Assembly: GCF_013426205.1 (NCBI RefSeq)
Contig: NC_089422.1
Coordinates: 6,909,001 to 6,973,000, forward strand
DNA: 64,000 bases
Source of the DNA: Metarhizium brunneum
Lineage: Eukaryota; Ascomycota; Sordariomycetes; Hypocreales; Clavicipitaceae
Direction of reading: 5' to 3'
Under the pieces are notes generated by a model, which worked only from the letters and a program-made list of their open reading frames with translations, was not told the origin of the DNA and ran no database searches. Within the stretch, counting starts at the first letter, position 1, and each line of letters begins with the position of its first letter. Of this stretch, positions 36,201 to 47,491 are shown piece by piece. Position numbers and translations under genes: made by a program.

Positions 36201-39200
36201 CGGCCGAGTTGGTCTTGCCTGTCGCATTCATCGGGTTTGCTTCTAAATGTAACATGAGAATCCCGACTTTTCCAACACGCATATCCGGGGCGCGAGAACA
36301 CTACCCATTTGCGTATTTTTCTGCGACGGGTTTCATGCATGCGCATGCATGCAGTGAAACTTACGGAGTATAGATGACTATATACAGCAAGGCAGTCTGT
36401 GCAGATTGCTGAGCGCTGACTACACGCCGACGAGCGTCGGACCGCCATTCCGCCCCGTGTCATCTCTCGTTCACGACTCTATGCCGCAGTATGCAAGGCT
36501 TGGACGTGTTTCCAGTGTAAGTATATTGTTGCTTGGCAAAGTCGCCAAGTTTACGACCCCCACTTCACTCGTTCAGCCATACCGTTAGCATGAGCCGCCG
36601 ATCAGTCTCGAGATGGGTTGGCACTTGGCACGTAAGCACAAAGTGGAAACTGTTACTTCTGCCAAGTATTTCCACGTTGAAATTGAGCAGGCACCAGCAA
36701 GTCTGTATTCAAAAGTCTCTCAACCCGATGCTTCTCCGTAAACGTTTGCAAAAATACACACAAGTCTTGAATGAATTGTGGCAGGATTGTTTTACAAGAC
36801 TCGGGGCTCCCTTATGCCATTACTCGCAAGGCTCCTCACTCTTTATGAATTGTTGCAGGATCTGGCCTTCCAGGTAGTTTGACCAAGGCTTGGAGCAACC
36901 GAAGTCACACGTGCTACGAACAATGAATTTATACATAGACTTTTTCAGTACGTATAGATTGGCAATGACACACGCGGCGAGTAAGAGGTCACGACTCTCA
37001 TGTTTTTGTCTTACCAGTCACGTGCAAGAGATCCTACAGAGCTGTCAAGTATGGCTCCGGTCTTGGTTAAGATTGCCAATGTACCAGCAATGCTGGCAGT
37101 GCTGTATCCATTCTGCAACTACTACTCGACTCAGGTGCCACGGTCGCTCTAAAATCTGTCTCCGCGATGCGCAGTCAGACGGTTTGGGCTTGTATATTTC
37201 AGCACACACCCTCCGCCCCGCGAACAGTGAACTGTACTCAGTAACAAGATGGGGGAAAGACAGCAAGCAGCCTTTTTTTTTAGCAGGCATACGAAAAATA
37301 CACGTTGGAGCTGTAGAGTCAGGGGTTATGGCAGTGTAGGCGTATTCACGTACACACGTGTGGGTGCCACCATAGCGGTGCCGAAACACGAGTTCCGCCT
37401 TTCAACTACCTAGGTACGTACGTAGTCCCATTTCATGTATCTGGGGGTGTCTACATTCACTCATCTTCCATCGGTCATCTGAGATTCCATTACTTTCTGG
37501 CTCAGGGTGTGAAGATGGAATCAGCGCGTTGTGGCTAGACTTGGTGTCCTTGGCAAGTCCCTGCATGAGCTGATATTTTTAGCCCAGTTATTCGAGATCT
37601 CTTGGCAATTACGGCCACAGTTCATTTTCTTAACCCTTATCCCATCCTTTTCTTGGGTGCTATGTTACTGCGCCTCCTCCATGATGACTTTGGTCTTGCG
37701 TGGCGTTCCCGGTGTGGGTTTCTCCGGTAGGCAACAACAACCGGACGGCACATCTCGAGCCGGCAGGCTAAATCCAGGTTCAACCGGGGGGGGCGGGAAA
37801 ATCGAGGGCAATCGGCCCGCGACACCGGCGCTACACATGTATGCACGTCCACTCTCGTGGCTTTGTTTCATTCTCGGCAGAAGTATTACCGCGAGGTTCG
37901 GATTGTAGTTTGCGGTGGTGTACAGTTTGTCGGCAGGCGCTTACAAGTCACGTGCGATGCACGGCCTGGGACCAGAATGACCAGGAACGTCTATTGACGG
38001 CTTCGCGGCGTCCGCGCAGCGCCAGCGTCGGGGTAGTGACTTCCGCGTTCATTTGTTCTGTCGGTGCCCTTTTTCAATTGGTGCCAGATGCCCTCCCCAC
38101 CTGTCCGTGTCTGGCCGGCATTTTTCTCCTCTGTTCTTCTTTTCTTCTTCTTCGTCCTCCAGTTGTCAATCGATGACTGATTGGTTACCTTAGGTACCTG
38201 GGTACCTAATAGGTCAGTAGTCGTGGTGCTTCAGACTTCCTCAACCACAGCAAGATTCTTTGGCCCCACAACTCCAGCCAACATTGAACCGCCATCTACG
38301 CCAGCGGCTCATGCCAAAACCGTCTGGAGTAGTCACGTTGCCAGATCTAACTTTGCAGCTGAGCACCCTAAATTTGGATGCGGTGGCTCTCTGAAAATGC
38401 CGACTTGATGGCCATATCGCCACGGCCCCGGTTCGGCGTTGATAACTGGCCAACCTATACGTTGCCGACTCGGCAACTAGGCTGATTCCATCGTGCCATG
38501 CCTATTGATGCACACATCGTTGTAGATATTCAGTTTGCCTGCTCACTTCGCCGCCAGGGACTGAGCACCGGACTCGACGAGGATTTTGCCGTAAAGCTCT
38601 TTCAGAGTGCAAACGGCCGGAATCTCCTGGCTTTGAGTTTAGCCTTGTCTGAATGTGGAAAATACTTTACGCCAGATACTGGTTTCGGCTGTTGTAACGT
38701 CTTATCGTGAGTTACAAGGAGTGGTTGATTTGCCATTGCTTTCCATCCCATTGCCATCTGGGTGGCAATGGAGAGATGTCCACCCTCCACTGTTCGTGGC
38801 GCTGACACTCGAGGTCAAAAGGAGAAGCCAACAATGAAAAGGAGCTGAACGAGGCTTTCCGCTGTGCGACTTTGTGCGATGAGCGAAAACAGCGAGTTGC
38901 AAAGTCTGACGAGTACAGCAGCATGGAATCAACAGTATGGCAGCCATGTGACTGACGCTGCCATCGTTTTCGTCCCCTTCTTCTTTTTGCGAATAGGATT
39001 TCAGGTTTCAGGCTGACGGCTGCATGGTTGCCATCAAGCACATGCCGTCTGTAACCTTTCCCTGGCCTCCGTATTGGCATCTTCTCACCGTACGTCAGAT
39101 TTTGGGACACGGTATTCGTGCCCCCTGTGCCGTGCGCCCTCGCTGTAGGGCTGTAAAGCCAAAAGAAACGTGAAGGAGGCGGTGACCAAATATAAATTCC

Positions 39201-39311
39201 TTCTGCGGGCATTCTCTCCACTGCTGTTTCGCAAATCGACAACCTGTCTCCCATTGAGGTGTATCCAGCCGAGCTTGAGAAAGATTAATACGAACTCTTT
39301 CAACCACGGAG
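33296..39311. other. 6 kb gene-poor gap between divergent genes
   Basis: No gene is supportable despite its length; frames reach only 180 codons and lack family features. It contains TACGGAGTA at 36362, a TGCATGC-rich palindrome at 36336-36349 and an imperfect direct repeat (about 36769 and 36844). Clusters of TACGTAC/AGGTACCT-type palindromes lie near 34854, 37406-37425 and 38185-38214. A pyrimidine-rich run is at about 38125-38160. It may hold long 5' leaders or non-coding transcripts for the zinc-cluster gene and the lipoxygenase. Confidence 0.4.
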
Positions 39312-41543
39312 ATGCCTATTCCTGGAGTTGATCTACCGCTGCGGCCGGCCAATGCTCCGGCGATTCCTGAACCAAATGAAATTCTGAAGCATCCATCCCT
39401 TGATGCACGCAAAAGGGAACTTGAAACTGATATCAAAGATGTACCATTTGTCGACATCGATCCTGGTGTCTTCGATACCGAACTGGTCAAGTTGAAGCTG
39501 TACGCCAAGCCAAACCCAGAGCACCTGGAGAAACCGCCAGTTCTTGGTGGAGGAAACATCACAAAGGGGACATACTCTGGAACCCAGGCTGCATTGACCC
39601 ATGCTTACAGTCGAATTGAGCGAAGGTAAGAGTGAGACTTGGTGGCTCACAGCTAGCTGTAATCACGCGCGTTAATACGGTCTAGCTACGAATCCTACTT
39701 TGATGTCATGCAAGTTGAATCAACGCTGCCTCGATACACAGATCTTTCGACTAAAAGGGGCCTTTTCCAATACTCGCCGTACCCGAAAAACGCTGATGGT
39801 ACTGTTGCACGGTATCCTCCCCACCTTCAAGACATTCCAAAGGATAATCAAGTTTCCTTGTTGAAGATTTTCAATGCTCTGGGTCTTGCAGAGACTGAAA
39901 TATTAATCAAGCAAGTCATTCCTGACAGCTTTCTGGGAAAGACCGCTACATGGCTTCTTGATCTTGCCAATGGAAACGTCAGCGATGCGGCGAATCAAGG
40001 ATACAGTATTAAAGCCTACGAAACATACAACAAGCTCCACCGCAAGTCTGGGACAGATATCGAGCAGGGAGCCAACCTGGGTCTCTTGGCGGACTGGTAT
40101 GGCGATCGCCGCTTTGCTGATCAGTCCTTTACAGGGACTAACCCTACTACGATCGAGAAGATCCCCAAGGACTTGTTGGATGAGTTTATCGCCGAGGCAG
40201 GGCGAGGCGGATATGACGACTGGGCCAAAACCCTTGGTGCCACCGACCCAAGCTCACTCTTCGTCCAAGACTGCCGCTATTTTCGAAAAGCCGTTGGTGC
40301 TCAGCCCAACGAAGAGCTACACCACAAGGAACGCTCATCAGCCGACAGCTGGGCATGTGCGGCCGTGACGCTGTTTCAGCTTCATCCAGATGGCCAACTA
40401 CACCCCGTTGCCATTGTCTGCGACTACAAGGTCAACATGGCAAGCTCGGTCGTCATTTTTAACCAAAGGAGGCTCCCCTCGGACCCAACCGACCGGCAAG
40501 AAAGCGACTGGCCGTGGCGATATGCCAAGACGTGCGCTCAGGTCTCCGACTGGATTCGTCACGAAGTCGGCGTTCATCTGACCCGCGCGCACATGATTGA
40601 GGAATCCCTGATTGTGGCTACGCATCGCACCATTCCCATGAACCACATTGTGTACAAGCTACTCGAGCCGCACTGGTACAAGACTCTCTCTCTCAACGCC
40701 GCGGCCAGATCGACCCTTGTGCCTCAAATCATCAAGGACCTGGTCGGCCTGAAGCCCGACTACTTGTATCAGTTCATCCGTTACGAGTTTGAAAACTTTG
40801 ACTTTGTGCAGAGCTACATCCCCAACGACTTGAAAAGACGAGGCTTTCCCAACACGACACAGGGCCTGTCCGACGCCAAGTACAAGAACTACGCCTACGG
40901 CAAGAACATGGTCTCCATGTGGTCCTGCATTCGTGAATACGTCATGACGATGCTCCGAACCTACTACAAGGATGACAAGATGGTGCAGCAAGACCAATAC
41001 ATCATGGACTGGTCCAAGGAGGTCCAGACAAACGGGTTCATCAAGACTTTTCCTACCATCGGGACCCTGGACCAGCTGTGCGATGTCGTCACCATGAGCA
41101 TTCACATTGCGGCGCCGTTCCACACCGCCGTCAACTATCTCCAAAACTTCTACCAAGCCTTTGTCCTCGCCAAACCACCCTGTCTCTGCAGCAAAATGCC
41201 CGAAAACATCAACGATCTCAACAAGTATACTGAGAAAAACCTCGTCGAGGCGCTCCCCATCGGCCGGCAGAGGCAGTGGCTGCTGTCAGTACAGATTCCC
41301 TGGCTGCTTAGTTTCAAGGTACCCAGTGATCGCAGCCTCATCACGTTTGCGCAATCCCAGTGGAGGGCGCACTATGGCAACGACAGGGCCGACCAAGAAA
41401 TCAGGGCCATTAGCGAGCGGTTCTACAATGAGCTTAGGAAATTGGAGGTTGAGTTTCTTGCTACTAGCCGAGACATGGATGACGGAAGCATTCCTTACAT
41501 GGTTATGGATCCAACTAATACCGCGGTATCTATTTTGATCTAA
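39312..41543 (+). CDS. Fungal lipoxygenase (Fe- or Mn-type)
   Basis: Dioxygenase that makes hydroperoxides of polyunsaturated fatty acids (oxylipins). Exons 39312-39625 and 39686-41543 (60-nt intron) give 723 aa. Metal-ligand motifs are present. HLTRAH lies at about residues 401-406 in WIRHEVGVHLTRAHMIEE, preceded by the conserved WPWRYAKTCAQVSDW. Then come NHIVYKLLEPHWYKTL, HTAVN at about 584 (AAPFHTAVNYLQNFYQ) and a terminal Ile (VSILI). The extra-long PLAT domain of plant enzymes is absent, as usual in fungi. There is no signal peptide, unlike secreted manganese lipoxygenases, so a cytosolic enzyme is likely. Metal and regiospecificity cannot be read safely from the motifs alone. Confidence 0.93.
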
Positions 41544-43689
41544 GCATTCAATGATGGGCTTGGAAACAATTTTCTCTCTCATTTTTCTGTCTTTCTTCCT
41601 TTTTTGCTTCTCTACCCGTTTGTCACTCGGACACCTTGTCTATTTTGTTCACTGGCTCGTATGCGTAGGTGACTAGCGGGTTTTTAATATAATGACGTTC
41701 GCTGAGATTGCCTATGTAGGTGCTGTGCCACGACATCTGATTTTAATAGTTTAATTTGTACCAAATTACACTGCAGAACTGTTCTTGTAAGCGACGCGTC
41801 AATTTCTTGGTAGTTGTGAACCTGCGAGCCCATGTCGGCGAGTACACGATTCCGCAGCGCAAAAAAGAGATGATACAGCTGGCTCGTCCACCATTTCTAT
41901 TTAGATACGCGAGTCTGGACGCTGGAAATGCGTCCACAGACGATATGTACATGCCTAGGTACTTGGGCCAACAATCTTGTCATGGACGTCCTCGCGTCCA
42001 CACCTGTCGGGACTCGCAGCATTCTTTGGGCTGCCCGCCATCTCCTCATCTATCTTTGTTCGGCACATGTCCATTAGGACAATTTATTGACACAGCCTCA
42101 AACATTCCCTTGAGCACATCCGACAAAATCTCGTTGGGCACATCTCATGCTCGCCTGTGTGCACCTCGCCTGCACACTCCCGCCAAGGAGACGCAAGAAC
42201 CGGCGCGCTGCCGTCCCAGGTCATAGTGCACGCCGGGAACTATTGCCGGGTTATGTCGAGGGTGTCGGGTCTAGCTGCCAGCGGCTTCCGTGGCGAGACC
42301 GGGAGGGAAGATGTGAAGCGTCGCGTAGAGAGAGGGCATGATACACCAGGTCAACAAAACAGACATTACCGTCGTGTAAGACGGGCTTGATGATGCCGGC
42401 GAAACGGACTAAATATGCGACCCTGGAAAAAGCAAATATCTATATTTCGCGGTCGGGAGAGGTTTAATTGTCGAGGATTAATTTGTGCGCCTGTATGCAC
42501 TGCTGGTGATGTCGTTTCTTGATGCCGTTGACACATGGCTTGGTTGCCAGTATGTGAAGACTGAATAAAACACTGGATAAAACAACCTATCAAGGTGGCA
42601 TGAGTCTTACTCGAAAAAGGTACTGGCAAGTTCAACGCCGTGGATATATCACGCCTTGTCATGTCGACAATACATCCGTGTGTTGGGTCGTCAATCCTTG
42701 TCTACAATCGGGTGAGATGGTAAATGTTTGATCTTGTATTCGTCTCCGACAACACCAGGTCCCATCGCATAAGATGAGTGGTCTAGCTATTTTATATGGA
42801 AGTGTTACCAGTCTCTCTGAGCCATACGACTGTAGTATGTGGTAGTTTTTGAATATGGCACGCTCTCCTAGGTGGAAGACGAGAGCGAATACAGGAGCTC
42901 ATCACGACATATATATATGCCACGAGATTTCATGACATTTACAATGTTGTAAAACAATGTTCGGTAACAATTTTGCGCCGCGTAAATATCCTGCAGCGTA
43001 TTCCCTAACCGTTTACGTACTTGGCTTCAGCTTGGCCACCGACGCATCACCTTATTTGATGAGGCTAAGATTTACGCCATTAGCCAAACTAGTCAGTTCC
43101 GAGCGCAACCCCCCACTTTGCCATGAAAGCCAAGGCTTTTTGAAAAACATCTATTGAATTGAGGAAGAGCCAAGTGCTCCGATAAGGCTGGCTGAACTGA
43201 AGAAGACTTGGTCACTGACTCACGCATGGGTTCGGGAAATAAGAAAGAGAGAGGAAAACACACCCGACCAGTTCAGTCGACCAATGTTCGTTCCATGAGC
43301 TTAATATGTTACATTCTCCTGTTCTGGTAACAGTCATGGTGGCTCAAGAAGTCGAGTTGATCGAGGTATCAGAGGCAAAGAAGCTCAAGCCCACGTACCA
43401 GATCAAAGCTCATGGATGACATGATGACATGCCTCAAACACCCTATCCCACGCATAAGTGAACAACACTCTCCATCATGTAAAACCCACCACGGCCAGAG
43501 GGACTCGTAATGTCACGATCAGATTCGATACCCCGGACTTCCCCAATTCCCATCCCCACATCCCCCCTACCCCCGCCGTCTGACGATCGAGCAACCGAGT
43601 TATACAGTCAAGTCAACCTCTTCACGTTGCCCCTTTGCGTCACCATCACAGCATCTCGTCATCGGCTCTACATCCACACAGCTCCAGCC
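41544..43689. other. Intergenic region, no gene seen
   Basis: 2.1 kb between the lipoxygenase stop and the acetyltransferase start. It includes a CCTAGGTAC-type element near 41953; no convincing gene. Confidence 0.4.
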
Positions 43690-44844
43690 ATGTCTCTGCC
43701 CAGCGCCACGTCCAAGTCGCTCACACTCACCAAGGCCACCAAAGATGAAAGAGTCTACATCTGGACTCGCCACCAGCCCATCTGGGGCCACAGGCTAACA
43801 GCCCAAGCCTACATCGACAGAGAAGAGCACCTCCTCGCCTACCAGCTCACCAAAGACGGCGGCCTCACCTCGTGGATCCTCACGGATCCCACCAGCACCG
43901 ACGCCCACGGCGCCCCGGGCGGCCGCCCCATCCTCTCCGCCGTAGAAACATACCGCAAGCGCGCCGTCGTCCGCGACCCAGCCGGCGCCGTCCGGGACGT
44001 CACCGCCCACGGCGTCGCCAGCGTCTTCACCTTCGACGAGTTCCGCCGCCAGGGCTACGCCGGCCGCATGTTGGCCCTGCTCGGCGAGGCCCTCGCCGCC
44101 CAGCAGGCCGAGGACCCCGGCAGCGCCGAGTTCTCCATCCTCTTCTCCGACATTGGCAGGGACTTTTACGCCAACCACCAGTGGGTGCCGTTTGCCAGCG
44201 CACACCTGACGTTTCCCACTGCGCCGTTTACCACGCCGTACGACGACCGGCTCACGCTCGTAACGGGGGACAATTTGCAGGAAGTCGCCCGGCTGGACGA
44301 GCAGACTCTCCGTAGGAAGATTGCCCATCCTCCCGGCCGGGGGTATACGGTGAGGGCGGCGGTCCTGCCCGATTTCGCCACGTACGAGTGGCAGATGGCC
44401 AGGGAGAGGTTCTTGTGCGACTACCTGCTGGGCGAGGCGCCGACCGTCCATGGGGCCATGTACACGCCCGCGGACGCGCCCGGTTCCCGCGTCTGGATGC
44501 TGTGGTCCAACATCCTCTATGGGGGCAAGGAAAAGCCCCAGGATAACGTCATGAATATCCTCCATTATGCCCTTGAGGATGAGAATATTTCCGATGAGGA
44601 CTTGTCAAGGGCATTGGGTGCCATCATGGGTCTCGTTCATACTGAAGCCCAGGCCTGGCTTTGCTCCAGGGTAGACATGTGGAATCCCGATGAGCGGACG
44701 CAAAGACTGCTGGAAAATATGACTCACCTACAGGGCAAACTGATTGTTCGGGACCAAACAAACATTCCAAGCCTCAGATGGTTTGGTCAAGCACCAGTGT
44801 CCGAGGTCGAGTGGGTTGACAATGAGAAGTTTGAGTGGTGTTGA
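43690..44844 (+). CDS. LYC1-like GNAT N-acetyltransferase
   Basis: Resembles the yeast LYC1 family, which acetylates lysine in lysine catabolism; the substrate here is inferred. Single exon, 384 aa from the ATG at 43690. I preferred it to the in-frame ATG at 43510, which adds 60 Ser/Pro-rich residues that look untranslated. The acetyl-CoA loop is seen as VFTFDEFRRQGYAGRMLALL. Family-typical stretches follow: EFSILFSDIGRDFYANHQWV, RERFLCDYLLGEAP, VWMLWSNILY and a C-terminal SLRWFGQAPVSEVEWVDNEK. GC-rich third positions explain long frames on the other strand. Confidence 0.85.
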   Translation: MSLPSATSKSLTLTKATKDERVYIWTRHQPIWGHRLTAQAYIDREEHLLAYQLTKDGGLTSWILTDPTSTDAHGAPGGRPILSAVETYRKRAVVRDPAGAVRDVTAHGVASVFTFDEFRRQGYAGRMLALLGEALAAQQAEDPGSAEFSILFSDIGRDFYANHQWVPFASAHLTFPTAPFTTPYDDRLTLVTGDNLQEVARLDEQTLRRKIAHPPGRGYTVRAAVLPDFATYEWQMARERFLCDYLLGEAPTVHGAMYTPADAPGSRVWMLWSNILYGGKEKPQDNVMNILHYALEDENISDEDLSRALGAIMGLVHTEAQAWLCSRVDMWNPDERTQRLLENMTHLQGKLIVRDQTNIPSLRWFGQAPVSEVEWVDNEKFEWC

Positions 44845-45068
44845 TGGCCCTATAAATTCTGGCGTAGCCAAAGTATAGACAGTACCTAGAGACAACACGG
44901 ATTTATCATCGTCATTTTATCCATCTATTCTACCCCAAGGTGAATATCCCCTGCCAAAATCATTGAAAATCAGACAGACATCCACTTTTCCCCTTGTCCC
45001 TCAAATGCCAGGACTCCTTGTACTACATGCTACTCCGAGCGCCGAAATCATCTTCTTTGTTAAATACT

Positions 45069-46804
45069 CTAGTAGCTCCTGCCAAACATGACCCATTTCT
45101 GTGCTTTGCCGGAGCATTCCGGGTTCAAGCAGGCAGTTTCACCGGGGACAAGCTCGCTCCCTTGGGGCTGCTCAAAGGGAATGCAAAGACTCTTCATGCC
45201 CATGGAAGGGACCTTTTGATTCTCAGGGACATCTCGGTTGTCATCCGCGCGCGTGGTCAGTTCCTTGATGCGGTCCTCACACTTGCCATCCAAGCAGAAA
45301 GGAATAAGGACAACGTTCTTTTCATCAAGGGCGGGAAGCACGTCTTCCCACTTGGTGATCTTCTTGCGGTGCTCGGCGAAGGAGGACTCCGCTTTCTTGT
45401 ACATGTCCGCTTGGATAGTCTCCAAGAGCTCAGGGATCTTGGTCGCAATGTCGGCGATAGGGATGGTTCCTTTCTCACCAGTGTCGCGCCGAGCAAAGGA
45501 AACGACTTCCTTGGCGGCATCCTTGGGTCCAAACTCCAGTCGCACTGGAACGCCCTTCATCTCCCAGTCGTTGAACTTCCAGGCTGGGGTGTAGCCCTCT
45601 CTCCAATCTGACTGCGTGCGAACACCAGCCTTTTTCAGAGTTGCACGCATATCCTCAATCTGATCTTCATGCTTCTGTCTGTCCTCAGGAGTGGTATTCT
45701 TGTTTATACCAACAGGGATAAAAATGGCTTGGGTCTGGGCGACACGAGGAGGAAGAACAAGACCCTTGTCATCACCATGCACCATGACCATTACACCAAT
45801 GACTCGGGTGGACAGGCCCCAAGAGTTTTGCCACACATGGACGTGCTGACCCTTGTTGTGAGGGTCTTCGACTGTGATTTCGAACATTTTGCTGAAGTTT
45901 TGTCCCAAACAATGGGACGTGCCTCCCTGAATACCTCTACCGTTGGAAGGAATGTATCCCTCGACGGTTGTAGTATAATATCCTCCAGCAAACTTCTCGT
46001 TCTCAGTCTTCCTGCCCCGGACTACAGGTACGGCTAGAAGCTGCTCGTACACACCTGCGTACAGCTCCAAAATTTCCAGTACTTCTTCCCCTGCCAATTC
46101 TTCAGTCAGATGGGCAGTGTGGCCTTCTTGCCATAAGAATTCTCGAGTTCGGAGGAACGGCGTGGTCTGCTTAGCTTCCCAGCGCACGACCGAGTTCCAC
46201 TGGTTCAGTCGGAGGGGAAGGTCTCGGTGGCTGCGAATCCATTTTGCGTAGTAAGGATACATGACAGCCTCGGAAGTTGGACGAATGGCGACAGGAACAT
46301 CGAGCTTTTTGTCACCACTATATGCTTGTTAGCGACTGCAGAACACGTCTCTAGTCGTTGGCAAGTTCAATCCAATACGTACGCTCTCTCAACCCAAGCA
46401 AGTTCAGGCGCGAAGCCATCGACGTGGTCTTTCTCCTTGTCGAGCGACGTCTTGGAAAGGAAGAGAGGAAAGCTAGCTTCTTCCACACCAAGTTCTTCGA
46501 TATGGCCCGAGAACCATTTGCGGATAGTGCTCCAGATGTGCATAGACAAAGGACGCAGAACAAAAAAGCCCGAAATTTCATGGTAGTATTCGACCATTTC
46601 GGCCTTAAGGACTACCTCTTGATACCATGCGGAGAAGTTCTCCGCCTTGGAATGAGTAATTCCAATAATCTCGTCCATCTTCTTGCCTCCAACAACGGGA
46701 AGAGAGGCTTTCTTTGCAGCCTTTGCCGCCTTTTCGGCAGCCAGCTTGGCCTGCTTCTCAGCCTTCTTCAAGGCGCTTTTCGACTGTTCAGCGGGGGGGT
46801 CCAT
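45069..46804 (-). CDS. Cytosolic prolyl-tRNA synthetase
   Basis: Charges tRNA-Pro in the cytosol (class II synthetase, archaeal/eukaryotic type). Exons 46383-46804 and 45069-46317 (intron 46318-46382) give 556 aa. After a Lys/Ala-rich N-terminus come SKAENFSAWYQEVVLKAEMV, the spliced VERAGDKKLDVPVAIRPTSE, YAKWIRSHRDLPLRLNQWNS and the proline-site motif GGTSHCLGQNFSKMF. The C-terminal zinc-type domain has CLDGKCEDRI and CLNPECSGKAQ and ends in the conserved Tyr (MFGRSY). It lacks the N-terminal YbaK-like editing domain known in the longer budding-yeast enzyme. It is divergent from CCT1 with 687 bp between starts. Confidence 0.94.
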
Positions 46805-47491
46805 GTCTTGCGAGAACGGCAGGGTGGCGGAAAATTGGCAACTACTGTGATAATCGCAATCAATTATAAATTGCCAATGAATGAACCGCTTCGATTCTCC
46901 CGAGGAAATAGAACAACGACAGAAGCACAAGCGTGGGCTCAAGAAGGCAGGTTTTTTTTGCCTAGTGTTGCTTGGGGAAGGAAAGGATAAGGGATTCTGA
47001 GTGACTCTTGCCGTGGTCGTCGGAGCAGCATCGGGGTCAATGTGCCCCGCGACGCTTGCCTTTCTTTTTTCCCTTCGTTGGAAGGAGGGGCAGTTTGGGG
47101 CACCATTCAAAATTTCAGGCCGCACGTGCACTGTCCAATCGGGGCGTTGGGCTTCGCCCCTTCTGTCGTAGTTGGTCAGGCCTGGACACAGGAAGAACGC
47201 AGGTCGCGGCTGCCTCCCGGCCCCTGCGCCACTACCAACAAGCAGACTAGTGTTGCACACTGATCTGAGGGCACATCCTGGGCCGTGGTTGCCCTGTGCC
47301 ACTTGCCATCTCGGAGCCGGAACAATCCTGTTTCCGGGCAAAAAAGTCGAGGGGCAGCAGACGGAGATGTACTGAAGCTTAGTAGCTTGTGCTGGCTCCA
47401 GGACACAACCTGCAGGCCGAAAAACCCGCGATAACCACAACTGCCAGCTCCAAACCACGCATACTGCCCGAAAAACTGGACAGCCACGGAA
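46805..47491. promoter_or_regulatory. Divergent promoter region, prolyl-tRNA synthetase/CCT1
   Basis: 687 bp between two divergent housekeeping start codons; it must carry both promoters. Short frames in it are UTR-like. No TATA box seen. Confidence 0.5.

Noticed and set aside
36769..36862. Imperfect direct repeat (TGAATTGT-GCAGGAT type) 75 bp apart
   Set aside because: Only about 20 bp with mismatches; no third copy or terminal structure, so not called as a mobile element.
36890..37339. Plus-strand frame of 149 codons in the 6 kb gap
   Set aside because: Composition rich in Ser/Cys/Arg without recognisable motifs or signals.
38712..39254. Minus-strand frame of 180 codons just above the lipoxygenase
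   Set aside because: It overlaps the likely lipoxygenase promoter and shows no family features.
40659..41156. Minus-strand frame of 165 codons inside the lipoxygenase gene
   Set aside because: Antisense shadow of the metal-binding region; no independent support.
43510..43689. 60-codon N-terminal extension of the acetyltransferase
   Set aside because: Ser/Pro/Thr-rich and unlike the family; the ATG at 43690 gives the expected N-terminus.
43795..44565. Minus-strand frame of 256 codons inside the acetyltransferase gene
   Set aside because: Shadow due to high GC at third positions.
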